From Monoraphidium neglectum (Eukaryota; Chlorophyta; Chlorophyceae; Sphaeropleales; Selenastraceae), in the NCBI RefSeq assembly GCF_000611645.1, contig NW_014013504.1:9579-42133 (forward strand): DNA of 32,555 nucleotides. Reading direction: 5' to 3'. The position numbers and the translations under genes were made by a program. How positions within the stretch are numbered: the first letter of the stretch is position 1; every line of letters begins with the position of its first letter. The notes beneath the pieces were generated by a model. The model did not search any database. It had not been told where the DNA came from and saw only the letters and a program-made list of their open reading frames with translations. Of this stretch, positions 11,396 through 22,000 are shown piece after piece.

Positions 11396-13249
11396 TCAGA
11401 CCTGCAGGGCCATCATGTTGGGCTCCCCATCAAGCAACGAGCCCGTCACCAGCCGAACGCGCACGCCGTCCGCCACGCGCAGCAGCGCCACCGCGCCGGG
11501 CCCGCCCCGCTTCCCTGCGTGCAGGCTGACCGCGAGCAGAGCCCCCTCCCCTTTCGTGCCCTCGGCCCCGCCGCCGCCGCGCGCTGGGATGCAGCAGACG
11601 TCCCAGGGCTTTGCGGCAGGGCAGGCCGCGTGCAGCGAGCTGGTGGCGAAACGGCGCAGCTCTGCGCCGGGCGCCACGCGGCGCGGGCCCGCCACCTGCA
11701 CCACGGCGCCGCCGTCGCCAATGCACGTGACCCAGAGGTCCCCTGACGCGTCAAAGCAGACGCCGCTGGGGCGCGGGAGCTTGACCGTCGGCGGCGTGAA
11801 GCGGCGCCAGCACGAGACGGCGCCGTCGGCGGCGAGCTCCGCCGCCATGATGCGGCCTGTGAAAAGAGAGTATCATGCGCGGGCAGCAACGACAGGTTGG
11901 GCCCAAGTGGCGAGGCAGCCAGAGGTGCGGATGCAGGTGATGACAGGCAACGCGCTCGAATGATGGCACTGCGGTTGGGCCAGGAACAACATGTGGGCTT
12001 GATAGACAACCGCCACACCCAGCAAAGCGCGCCATGCGGTCGTCAGCCGCGCGGATGGTCGTCTTGCCAGGGCGCGCGCACGACACCCTCGCAGGCGCAC
12101 AGCCATCCTGCATTTGTCAAAACACGCACCGTCGGTAGCGCCGGCGGGCGGCGGGTCGGTGTACTCTCGGGAGTCATAGTCTAGCTCAGCCGCAATGAAC
12201 AGCTGCCGCGCACAAGACCCGGACGCCGCCGCGACTGTTCGAGACTCGAACGCCGCCGCGACTGCTCGAGTCGCTGCCGCGCCGCCAGGCGCCGCTGGCT
12301 CGGCAGCTGCCAGGCATTTGGCTGGAGCAGCTCCCGCAGCTTCGCCATCCGACGCCTCAGGCGTCGCTCCTGCAGGCAGTTCAGTGGAGACCCCCGCTGC
12401 ATCAGTCGCCAGCACACCCGCTGCGTGCTGCACGCCGCGTGCCGGCCCCATGGACGCCGCAGGCGCCGCTGGCGGGGCGGGCCCCGGCGGCGGCCATGCG
12501 GCCATGCCCCACGGCACAAGCGCCCACGGCTGCGGCGCATCCCCGTGCTGGGACGCCTGAGGCAGGGAGCTGGAGGAGAGGAGCGCGCCGCTCGCGGCGT
12601 CCAGCTGCGCCAGCGTGCCGTTAATTGTCACGACATACAGGAACCCGTTTGAGGCGAACGCCAGGCCCTCCGGCCCCGCCAGCGCCCGCTGGCTTGCCAC
12701 CACGCGCCGCGCCGGCTGCGCCCGCCGCGCAGCCCCCGCCGCCCCGGCCCCGCTCCGCCGGCCGCGCGGCGGCGCGGAGGGCGCGGCCAGCGCCATCACG
12801 CCGGACACGGAATACTGGCAGACGTGCAGGTGGCGCGTCCAGGGGTTGAAGGCGATACTGGTCGGCCAGCTGGGCGTCGCGCGCGCACGGGACCGTGCGG
12901 GGCGAGCGCCGGCGCCTGCGGCCGTGCGCTTGCGTGGTGGCGGAGGCTTTCGGATGCAGTGCGCCACGGCGGGTTCCCCGCCGTCCAGTGGCACCTCTAC
13001 GAGCTCCGAGGTGCCGCTGCACGCGACGAACAGCCGCGGGCGGTAAACTGCTGCGGACTGCGCCGCGCCGCTGCCACCGGGGGCGTCCAGGCAGCGCACG
13101 GCTGCAGCGAAAGCGCGGCAGCAGGCGGCCAGCCGGGCGGCATCGCTGCGAGTCAAGCAGCACAGCACGTGCACCAGCAGGTCTGGGCGGTCGCAAAGCC
13201 CGGCTGCCAGGGTGTCAAGCGCAGGCTGTGTCTCTCGTGTAGGTCTCAT
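11396..13249 (-). CDS. F-box-like protein with NHL/SMP-30-type beta-propeller, 2 exons, 526 aa
   Basis: Exons (complement): 12130-13249 and 11396-11856; the phase-1 GT-AG junction joins Asp-Gly-Arg. Residues about 21-54 (RPDLLVHVLCCLTRSDAARL, then AACCRAFAAAVRCL) have the helix pattern of an F-box. The rest is a series of short beta-propeller-like repeats: PRLFVACSGTSELVEVPLDG (71-90), PTSIAFNPWTRHLHVCQYS (from 129), GPEGLAFASNGFLYVVTING (192-211), RPSGVCFDASGDLWVTCIGD (402-421) and a last KPWDVCCIP unit. The 'P-x-G-h-x-F-x-x-x-G-x-L-h-V' pattern is that of NHL or strictosidine-synthase-like propellers. Low-complexity Ala/Pro/Gly inserts separate the blades. A substrate-adaptor role in an SCF ubiquitin ligase is inferred only from the F-box-like start. 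Upstream it faces the GST gene across 232 bases. Confidence 0.75.
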
Positions 13250-13481
13250 AACAGTGCGACAGTCTCTGGCAAGAAGATGAGGAGCGTCAGCAGCCCAGCT
13301 TCACAGACTGCACCACTATTGCACGTTGGATCACTCCGCTGCCGCAGGTTCATCAAACATATACATTGGCGCCATACATCGTCACAGTGCAAACCATTGA
13401 TCATCCCTCGCTCTGTTGTCCCTGCCAACCACCAGTGACCGGAGTGTTCGTCACCTTTTGTTCGCCGTGAGCCTATCTGCA
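13250..13481. promoter_or_regulatory. Bidirectional promoter region between F-box/NHL (-) and GST (+)
   Basis: Only 232 bases separate the two divergent start codons, so both 5' UTRs and any core promoters must lie here. An A/T-rich patch acatatacattgg at about 13357-13369, the reverse of CCAATGTATATG, is the only TATA/CCAAT-like segment. The remainder shows no clear motif. Confidence 0.6.
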
Positions 13482-15797
13482 ATGGCGCCCTACACGCTGT
13501 TCGATAACCCCCTGGCTTATTTTCCTGGCAGGGCGCGCTTGGCGCTTGTTGAGAAGAAGGTCAGGCGGGGGCGCCACCACGACAGCTAGCGCTCATCGAG
13601 CGTGCGCGAGCGCGCCGAGGGCAGCCGGCGCCGCTGGCAGCTGGGATCTAGCGCATGCTGTAGCACGCTATCATCTGCTGGGATGCGCACGGATGAGCGC
13701 CGCAAGCACACACCACGCTGCTGGTGCCCCGCTGCATGGTGCAGCAAGGTAGTTGCCAGCACACTCCCCGCGGTTTCATGCACGGCCACCCACCTAGCCG
13801 GTCGCCTCGCCACCTCAGGTGCCGTTTACTAGTAAGGTCGTCAACCTCTTCAATGGGGACAGCCTCAAGCCAGAGTATTTGAGGGTGAGCCGGCCTTGCG
13901 CACATGAGCGTACATGGGCATTTGGCCCTTTGCACACGCATGCGTTGGGAGGCGGGCACGATTTTGCCCGGCTGCGCCATTACACACAGCAAACGAGTGA
14001 CACCTAACTTCCAGCCACCTGCATGGCTCGTACTTGAGGCATGTGATGCTTCTTTTGTGCCTGCACAGTGTGACTTTGCATGTCTGCCTGGACTGAAGCG
14101 GCTGACAGCAACTGCTAGTGAGGGGGGGGGGGGCGCGCGTGTTGACCGCCAAGATGAGTAACACCGTTGCCTCCGGCGCCTCATCATTACAATCAAGCCA
14201 CTGGCTCTTCACGCACTACAAACCCATGCCTGCCAGATCAACCCCGCAGGCACCGTGCCCTCGCTCGCCGATGCAGACAGCAAGGTGCTGTTCACCCAGA
14301 GCAGAGAGATACTGGAATTTGCAGACAAGTACGGCGACAACCCCCTGGGAGCCCCTGGCGCCGACCCAGCTCTTGTGAAGTCCTGGGTCGACAAGGTCGC
14401 AGAGTGAGCACTGCAGATCAGGGGCCGCCGCATGGTGTCAGCAGATAGTGACGACAGCGTCAGATGACGGCCGCTCACCGGCGCCGCAAGGGCCCCCTGC
14501 AGCAGTCGTCGTGAATATGCTGGTACGCACTAGCGACATGAACCCTGCGCCATGCTGACCGCCCCGCCCCGCCCTGACCCGGCCGCAGCTGGGACGGCAA
14601 CCTGTACGTTGCCGGCAACGCGCCTTCGGCTGCGAAGCTGCTCGGCAGTCTCACGGTGCGCTGCGGTCGCCGATGTGCTGCCCTTGAGCGCGCACGCATA
14701 CGTCCTCATGCTGCACACGATCCCTCATTGACACTGAGTGCACCCTCATTGACACTGACGACAACCTCATTGACACTGCTTTATGTTGATCACATGTCCA
14801 CACCGCCTGTTGCAAACACCCCTTCCTCCTCGCAACCATGCTGACCAGTGCACCTCTGCCCTGAACCTTGGGTCTCTCCAACCCCAGGAGTTCAAGATCA
14901 AGTTTGCTCAGGCACGTGCAAAGGATGCCCCCGACCTTGGGGACATCTATGCGAAGAAGATCGCCGCCATGAAGGCTGCCGGTAAGCACAGCGACGGCCT
15001 CCTCCAAACAGCCAAACCCCCGGCGCATGCGTGCAAGATGCATGACCGGGCTTTTCATGGCAAAGTGATGTTTAGAGGCAAGCCTGTGCCCTTTGGCACC
15101 ATCTGCGGCGATAGAGGGGCGCCTGTCCAGGTCTTTGATGCGCCGACGTTGCCTTCACACTATGTGTGCACCCCCCCCACACACACACCTGCTTCCCTGC
15201 CCGCTGCCCAGGGGAGGAGGGCAAGAACCCCCAGGCTGTTGAGGCCAACCGCAAGCAGCTGGTGGCGATCCTGGACGACGCCGAGGCGCAGCTGGCCAAG
15301 ACGCCCTACCTGGCGGGCACAGAGTACTCCATGGCTGATGTCATTGTGACGCCAGTGATATTCCGCACAGGACTCACGGTGGGTTTGGGGGAGGTGGCGT
15401 CGCGAATGCAGGACGGGAGCACGGGGGTCAGGAGCGTTGGTTGGCAATTGCATGAAGAGGACTTGCCCAGGTTCACGTGCACAGAGGGCTGAGCAGTGCC
15501 AGGTGCGTCTGTACAGTTTTGCGAGCAATTGCACGCTGATCATGTCATGTTTGTTTCGATGACTGCGCACACTGCAACCTAGCATGTGCACGCGGACCTT
15601 CCCTTCCGGATCCGCAGGGGCAGACCAAGGAGCTGCTGTCGCCGCGGCCCAAGGTGTCAGAGTACTACAACCGCATGAAGGCGCGCCCCTCCTTCCAGCA
15701 GGTGTTTGGTCCAGCGCTCAGCGGCAGCACGGCAGCCACTGCGATCCTGCCGGCGCTCTTCAAGGCCTGGCTGGCTGGCGTGACTGGCCGGTACTGA
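13482..15797 (+). CDS. Glutathione S-transferase family protein, 7 exons, 272 aa
   Basis: Exons: 13482-13559, 13819-13884, 14237-14403, 14589-14655, 14888-14981, 15212-15378, 15618-15797; all GT-AG with phases closing. The N-terminal thioredoxin-like domain (1 to about 90) shows ARLALVEKKVPF, the loop INPAGTVPSL with the cis-proline (Pro56) that binds the glutathione backbone, and FTQSREILEFADK, the equivalent of the ES-xx-I-xx-YL glutathione site. The usual catalytic Ser/Cys/Tyr position falls in NPLAYFPGRARL, so Tyr13 is the candidate. The all-helical C-terminal domain (about 105-250) contains AEAQLAKTPYLAGTEYSMAD, the standard N-capping box region of GSTs, and VSEYYNRMKARPSFQQVF. The C-terminus is hydrophobic (AATAILPALFKAWLAG), reminiscent of tail-anchored or GDAP1/TCHQD-like GSTs. 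The class is not certain. Intron 4 holds a minisatellite. Confidence 0.93.
14723..14778. repeat. Three-copy 21-bp minisatellite in GST intron 4
   Basis: The 14-base core CCTCATTGACACTG starts at 14723, 14744 and 14765, a strict 21-base period with degenerate 7-base spacers. Confidence 0.9.
15167..15188 (+). repeat. TGCA-(C)8-(AC)5 tract in GST intron 5
   Basis: Simple-sequence tract just upstream of the intron 5 acceptor. The identical composite tract lies at 17105-17126 in TPX2 intron 1. Confidence 0.9.
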
Positions 15798-15949
15798 GAG
15801 GGACGGTGGCAGCCTCGTGTTGCTGTGCCGAGCGTTGGGAAGTGCAATCTAAGCATCCCAAACCAAGATACCAGTGCGAAATGAGCAATGAAGAGCGCTG
15901 CTGCTGAGTCTTCAATCACTTTTGTTGACGGCATCAAAACTGGCGGGCT

Positions 15950-15979
15950 TGTAAGTGAGGGGACGCGCCCATCTTGTAA
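15950..15979 (+). terminator. Tandem polyadenylation signals TGTAA of the GST gene
   Basis: TGTAA occurs at 15950-15954 and 15975-15979, each inside the same 12-mer CTTGTAAGTGAG repeated with a 25-base period, about 150-180 bases after the stop. Confidence 0.55.
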
Positions 15980-16633
15980 GTGAGACAAGGCGCGATGCTC
16001 GCAGCATGTGACGTCACCCAAGCTACCCTACTACAGGAGTAGTTCGAGCTTTGCATGCTTGGTCTGATGCTGTGCCCGCCACCTTGTGCTTGCACCTGCA
16101 TGTGGCCCTGCTCGTCGTCCAAAAGGCACGCCCGCCTGTAAGCAGGAGTCCTGAGCAATCTGACAAAATCGTGGGTTGTAGCTGAAGCTTGCAGTACCGT
16201 ACAATAAGCAGCTGCTTCCGCTGCTTTCATGTTGCTGCTTACAGTGCCAAAGACACTGGGTTTAATCAGCTGACTGTTGCGCGTGCTGCTGGTGGCTACT
16301 GTCTGCAGCAACGTGGCACATGTTCCATCTGGGAGCTTCAACCTGGCTTCAACAGCTGGAGTCGGCACCACCAGCTGCGCGGGACGCGCCTGCAGCCTCA
16401 CGCACGGGCACTTGTCCAATGGGCTTCGGTACCATCCAAATGTCCAACAATTGTTCCACCACCCGGATCGGGGCAGGTACGTTTGAACCATCTGGCAGTG
16501 CCCCAGATCGTTGCCGCCGGTGGACCGCGGGTCTGGGCCGCGCAATCGACTATAGTCAATCATAATTTGGTCATCGGCACGACCGGCCAATACACGGGCC
16601 CGGAGATGCGGTGAGGCTGGCCAGGGCAGAGCA

Positions 16634-16639
16634 TATAAG
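16634..16639 (+). promoter_or_regulatory. Probable TATA box of TPX2
   Basis: GCATATAAGC, 165 bases before the chosen TPX2 start codon in GC-rich surroundings. Position and sequence fit a TATA element; the transcription start is not known. Confidence 0.5.
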
Positions 16640-16798
16640 CGAGGTGAGCGGCCCACGTCGCCCACCCTACGGTCGGATTTGTCTAGAAAGGATGCATCAG
16701 GGGCGGCGAGGGGTCCAGGAGGCTCTCGCCTCTGCTGCGCCAAGGTGGCGTGCTTGCTCATGCCGACAACGCTCCGCACACCCAGGGGCGCCGCTGCC

Positions 16799-19700
16799 AT
16801 GGGGTCGGAGATCGATGAGCGCTTCGAGTTTGACGCGCCCCGGTTCTATGACTTCCAGACCATGACCTCCGACTGCAGCCCTGCGGACGTGTGGTTTGAC
16901 ACTGCTCCCGAGGGACCTGGCAAGCGGCCGGCAGGTGCGTGACCAGCGTGGGCGCTGCCCTCCGCGAGCCCGACACGCTACACCCTGCTCCTGCCTCTAA
17001 CCCGTACAGCGAAATGCACGAAAATCCTGTTGTGCATCATTAAGGTGAATGCGACTGCCCTTGTTGGCATTCTGCTGACCGCACCACGGCATATGCCCCG
17101 TTGCTGCACCCCCCCCACACACACACAGGGCCTGACGGTAACCGCGAGCCGTTCAAGAGCCTGCAGACCGGCGGCGACCAGGGCGCCACGCAGCAGGGCG
17201 AGCCGCCGGCCGCGCAGGCTCCCAAGGTGAGGGGATTCCCACCACCGCGCCGCTCCCTCTTGTCGCAGGGGCAGACGTGGCGGCCATGCAGACCTTGGTC
17301 ACAAGCTTTACCTCCACGGCCTGTGCGACCCCTGGGAACAGAAATCAAGCATAGCTTTTGACTTGGGAGGTGTACGGTCAAAAGCTTGAAGACGATAGCT
17401 TGCCCATGATTGTGCAAACTCGCAACTCGCATCCGGCCCTCATCCCTTGCCCAGGAGAAGAGCAAGACAGCAGATGCTGGCGACGCGGCCGCCGGCCCCT
17501 CCAAGACCCAGAGCGCGTCCAACATTGTCACCTCCTGGGGTGACGCCACCCGCGCCGGCATCAAGCGCACGCGGTCCCAGGCGGACGAGAAGCCGTCTGC
17601 GGGCGAGCAGCCCCCTGCTCGCGGCGCCGGCGCACATGCCACCGGCGCCCAGGGGCCCTCCACCACGCGCAGCGCCGCCGGGCCCGGCGCTCACGGGACC
17701 GGCGCCGCTGCTGCGGGCGCTGCAGGGCCCAGCTCCCGGGGCCCCAGCGCCGCCGACGCCGGGCCCTCGAGCCGCGCGCCGCCCGCGGCCGGCGACGCCG
17801 GCGCGGGCGGCCACAAGGCGCGGCGCGTGAGCGCGCAGCCGGCGGCGCCGGCGTCGGCGGAGAAGCGTGCGGAGCCGCCGGTGACGCGCAGCATGTCGCG
17901 GCTGCTGCGGCTCGCGTTCACGCCCATCCCTGAGCGCAAGGCGAAGCACTTCAGGTGGGCAGCGCTCGCCAGCTTCATCCACAAGAGAGTGTAGGCAACC
18001 ATGCGCGCTTGGCCAGCCGTCCTCCACACTTGGGCACCGCCTCTGCAACACTTCATTCACGCCCGCGACCACTGCTTTGCTCCCCCTCTTCCAACCGCCT
18101 GCGCGGCCCCGCGCGTGCCTGCAGCCCGCCGAAGACCCGCAACGCCCGCACCACCGCCAAGCCGCGCACGCCCTCGCACAAGCGCGGCGCGCGCGACGCC
18201 GGCGCGCGGCTGCACCGGGTGCTGGGTGCCAAGATCTCCAAGCCCAGCCGCTCCACCAAGCCGCTGACTCTGCCGGAGGACATGGAGCTCGCCACCACCA
18301 AGAGGGCCGCGCGCGGCGCCAAGGCGGGCGACCAGGTGGGGGCCGCGGCGCGAGCTTCCCAGCCTGTCACGTGGGCAGCAGACGCCCGACGGGCGGGTCG
18401 CGCGCGCGATCGACGCACGCCCGCTGAGACAGGCGGTCGACAGGGGCGGCCTTTGCCAAATAGCCGTCGATGTGTGACGCCGTCGACGCCGCCTCGGTCT
18501 GTCCCTGCGCGCTCCGATTTGCGCAGGCACCCGCGGCCAGCCCCTACAAGTCCCTGGCTGAGAAGGTGCACGACTTCCAGTCCAAGACGCCGCAGCGCTT
18601 CAGGGCGCAGCCCAAGGGCGCCGCGGGCCAGCGCACCGGGTCGGCGGGGGCGAGCAGGGGCGGGGCGCGGCAGCAGGCGCAGCAGCAGCAGCAGCAGCAC
18701 CAGCCGCAGATCACGGAGGCCAAGGTGCGTGGCTCTGTTTGTGAGTGTGTGTGCGTGCGCATGTGCGTGTCGTGGACGACGTTGTTGGTGCACCTGCTAA
18801 TTTGGAAGGGTGAGGGACTCTTTGCAGAAAGATGGAGCACCGCAAACCCACAAGGGCGTGCCATGGGACATGCCTGGTCATGCGCCCTCCTGGGGCCGGG
18901 CAGACTCCTGCGCGAAGCATCGCTGTCGCTCACCCGCGCGTGTATCCACGCGGTGCTGCGCACATCTGTGCAGACGCCTGTGCTGTGGACGTCCACGCGC
19001 GCGCGGCCGCGGCGCTTCAAGACGCGCGAGGAGGAGGAGGAGGAGGCGATGCAGCACGAGAGGGAGGCGGGCTTCCACGCGCGGCCCGTCGAGTGAGAAG
19101 TCAGGGCGGCGGGGAGAAATGGGCGGGCGGCCAGCAAGCATTTGCCCCCACATTAGGCCTCTCAGTCATGTACGCCGGACCTGAAATCGCAGCATCTGCT
19201 TTATAGCAAACCCACCACTTACCATCTCACTCCCCACCGCACCCCGGCAGCCCCGCGGTGATGAGCGGCGCCGCCGCCGCCCGCACCAACCCGCCGGACG
19301 CCGCGCGGCGCCCGCTGACGGAGGTCAAGCCCTTCGCGTTCGCCGTCGACCGGCGCGCGCTGTCGCGCTCCCGCGGCCGCGCGTCTGTCGCCGATGGCGG
19401 CGGCGAGGGGCTCGCACGGGACGGGCCGCAGACGCGGCTGCGGGCGTCGCAGGCTGGGGGCGGCGGCCGCAGCATCCTGGACGGCGGGGTGGGTGGCTTC
19501 GAGGGTGCCTCTGCTTGGTCAAAGGGGGCTCTGCCTTCTCACACACGGCTAGGTGGCGTGGATTGTGGTTCTGGGCCCCCTGCATGCCAGACCCTGTTAT
19601 GCGGGGTGCTTTTGAGAGCCCAGTGCCGCCAATCAGCACACCAACCCACGCCTCGACATTCAAACAGATCCTGGGCGCCGCAGCGCCAGGCGCCGGCGCC

Positions 19701-22000
19701 GGCGCGCGCCCCAACCGCCCGGTCTCTGCCGGGCGGCAGCGGCCCGCGGCGGCGGGGCAGGAGCGCCCGGCCTCGGCCGGGCGCGCGCGGCCCAGCCTGA
19801 CGATCCCCAAGTCGCCGCTGCTGCGCACCAAGATCCGCCACCACTCGGTGAGCAGGGCTGCGGCTTCAATCATAGCAACAGCTGGGACCGCAGAAGTGCA
19901 AAGGCGGCCAGGCCAGGCCAGCTACATTGTTGGTGTTGGGGAACATCAGGCTGAGAGCCGCGATCTGTGGGTGTGTTCTATCACCGTGGACTCCCCCACC
20001 TCCTGCCGCCGCCCTCCCCGCCGCTTTCCAGCCGCCGCAGCAGCGCGCGCTGCCCAAGACAGAGTTCAAGGCCCGCCCCGCGCCCACCTTTGACGCCATT
20101 GGCGCCACGTGAGCGCCCGCCCATCGGCGCCGCCGCCCCGATCCACATGACAGTTGCACACGCGACAGCCCAGCCCGCACGTGACGTGACGTGGCCTGTG
20201 TCGGCGCACGATGCTTTCCTTGCAATCAGCACCCTCGGTGCACTTAGGCGTCCATTCAGGCGCCTTGCCCCCCAAAGTATGACTCACCCCTCCTCGTCCT
20301 CGCCCCCCTGCACCTCCTCCTCCTCCTGGCCCCAGTGCTGTGCCCTACGTGCCCCCCAAGGAGGTGACCCACCCACAGCCGTTCCACCTGATGACAGACG
20401 ACCGCCACAGGCAGCACGAGGCGCAGCAGCGCGCCAAGCTGGAGGAGCAGCGCCGCATGGTGCGCTCCACGCGCCTCGCGCGGGAAAGGGGACAGGGGAT
20501 TAGGGTGTGAGGGGTGCTGCATGCCTGCTTGAGCGCCCTGAAATCAGGTAGACTTGAGTGCAGTTTTCAGCACACAACGCCGCTGCTGCTTTCCTTCTGC
20601 TCACGTCGTCCCAGGAGGAGCGCAGGCGGCGCGTGTCTGCGCGGCCGCTGCCGCTGACGACGGACATGCCCGCGGTGCCGCCGCGGCCGGCGCCCAGGGA
20701 GCTCACGCTGCCGGCGCCATACAGGTCTGACGGGACGCGCAGCGGGGCTGGCGGGGCTGGGCAGTGGCGCTGAAGTCGCCATCGTCATCAACGCACGGCT
20801 CGGCTGCGATGAATCGGGGGTGTTTTGCGTTTGCAGCACAATCTGTGGGCTTGAGCACAGGAGAGTCAGGGCTTCTGGGGATGTAGGACGAGCGTGCGGC
20901 GCGCCGTTCGCCGCCCTCCTTTGCGTTTCGCACAGGCTGCGCAGCGAGGCGCGCCACATTGACGCGGTCCACAAGCACCAGGAGGACCTGGCGCGCGAGG
21001 AGGAGGAGCGCCGCAGGGCCGCCGAGTTCAAGGCGCGCGGCTTCCCGGGGGGGATAGCGAGCTCCCATGCGCCGCTGTAGAGGCGTGTCCGCGGTCAAGG
21101 CATCCCAAAGGACCCGCCTTGATCGCGCAAGGAGCTGCCGTAATGGTGCCTTGCCACCTGGCAGCGCCCACCTACCCATTGACATTGCTGACACCGCACC
21201 TATCCCGCCGCATGATATGACATCTGGTAAGCATTCCATCACCACCGCGCAGGCGCGCCCCATGTGGGCCGGCAAGCCGTTTGCGGTCCACGAGAGCGAC
21301 GCGCCGCTGACCGTGCCGGACGACGTGGTGCTGGCCACTGAGGAGCGCGCCGAGGACCGCGGGGAGTTTGACCGCGCGGTGGCCGACAAGATGCGCGCGG
21401 AGGAGGTGGGGGGCGATTGCTGTCCACGGGGGAGGGGGGGCTGAAGGGCAAAGCCCTGATTATAGGGCCTCCGAGGGTGGGTCGGCGTTGATGCTTGCTT
21501 CCTGTGTTGCGCAAGGGGGCATCGCAGCCGGCAGACGTGGCTGAGGGCGGGGCGCATGCGGGACGAGGGCCGGGCCCACCGCGCTGCCATTTAAGCACTG
21601 CGGCCCTGGACCTGCAGGAGGAGCGGCGGCGCCAGGAGGAGCTGAGGCAGCAGTGCGAGGAGGAGGAGGAGCGCGAGTACCGCAGGAGCCTGAGGTTCAA
21701 GGTGCGAGCAGTTTGTTTGGCAGGGCCCATGCGAGTACAGCACGGCACACTGGCGGCCCTAGTCGGCTCGCATGGCTGTGTAGCTGCCCTGATGCGGTGT
21801 TGACAAGGAAGCCGAGGGCTTGAGCGTCGCAGCGAAGGACCCTGACGCATCCTCGTTCCCTCGTGCACCCTTTGTCACTGCAGGCGCGCCCCATGCCCAA
21901 GTTTGACCAGCCCTTCTTCTCCCGCCCGAGCGAGAAGCCCCTGACCAACGCCCAGACGCCCGACTTTGCCTCCAAGAAGCGCGCGCGGCGCGACGGATGA
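16799..22000 (+). CDS. TPX2: TPX2 spindle assembly / microtubule nucleation factor, 15 exons, 813 aa
   Basis: Exons: 16799-16934, 17129-17226, 17455-17954, 18125-18335, 18527-18724, 18974-19092, 19251-19488, 19668-19847, 20032-20108, 20336-20459, 20615-20724, 20936-21032, 21253-21405, 21618-21701, 21884-22000; phases close throughout. Residues 9-19 (FEFDAPRFYDF) are the N-terminal motif of plant TPX2 that contacts Aurora kinase. Other family blocks: NIVTSW, a basic NLS-like IKRTRSQADEK, KPLTLPEDMELATTKRA (exon 4), SLAEKVHDFQSKTPQRF (exon 5), PLTEVKPFAFAVDRRA (exon 7), LTIPKSPLLRTKIR (exon 8), KEVTHPQPFHLMTDDRHRQ (exon 10), charged coiled coils (exons 10-14), and the C-terminal TPX2 domain FKARPMPKFDQPFF to the stop. 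TPX2 nucleates spindle microtubules under Ran/importin control and activates Aurora. Intron 12 needs a GC donor. Exon 5 has a short polyQ. Exon 9 could start at 20041 instead; an upstream in-frame ATG lies at 16760. Confidence 0.93.
17105..17126 (+). repeat. TGCA-(C)8-(AC)5 tract forming the TPX2 intron 1 acceptor
   Basis: The (AC)5 run leads directly into the acceptor AG at 17127-17128. It is identical over 22 bases to the tract at 15167-15188 in the neighbouring GST gene. Confidence 0.9.
18676..18701 (+). repeat. CAG repeat encoding polyglutamine in TPX2 exon 5
   Basis: CAGGCG followed by a run of CAG codons then CACCAG, giving QAQQQQQQHQ in a low-complexity linker. Confidence 0.85.
21033..21252 (+). 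other. TPX2 intron 12, apparent GC-AG intron
   Basis: The donor reads TTCAAG|GCGCGC and the acceptor caccgcgcag|GCGCGCC. No in-frame phase-0 GT donor exists before the stop at 21078-21080. Joining here gives EFK|ARPMWAGKPF, matching the family and the canonical GT-AG junction of exons 14/15 (RFK|ARPMPKFDQPF). Confidence 0.75.

Larger units (their letters stand above)
15798..16798. other. GST 3' UTR and TPX2 upstream region
   Basis: No exon seen. The left part is the GST 3' UTR with two TGTAA signals around 15950-15979 (a further TGTAA at 16138-16142); the right part carries the likely TPX2 core promoter near 16634. Confidence 0.6.

Noticed and set aside
12181..12540. Arg-rich minus-strand ORF suggesting a basic nuclear protein
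   Set aside because: It is the out-of-frame reading of the F-box/NHL exon 1 Ala-rich linker.
21033..21080. Reading TPX2 exon 12 through to the stop at 21078-21080 as an alternative C-terminus
   Set aside because: It would remove the conserved C-terminal TPX2 domain that follows in frame; a GC donor at 21033 explains the data better.
20703..21590. 295-codon minus-strand ORF
   Set aside because: Antisense to TPX2 exons 11-13 and their introns; no family features.
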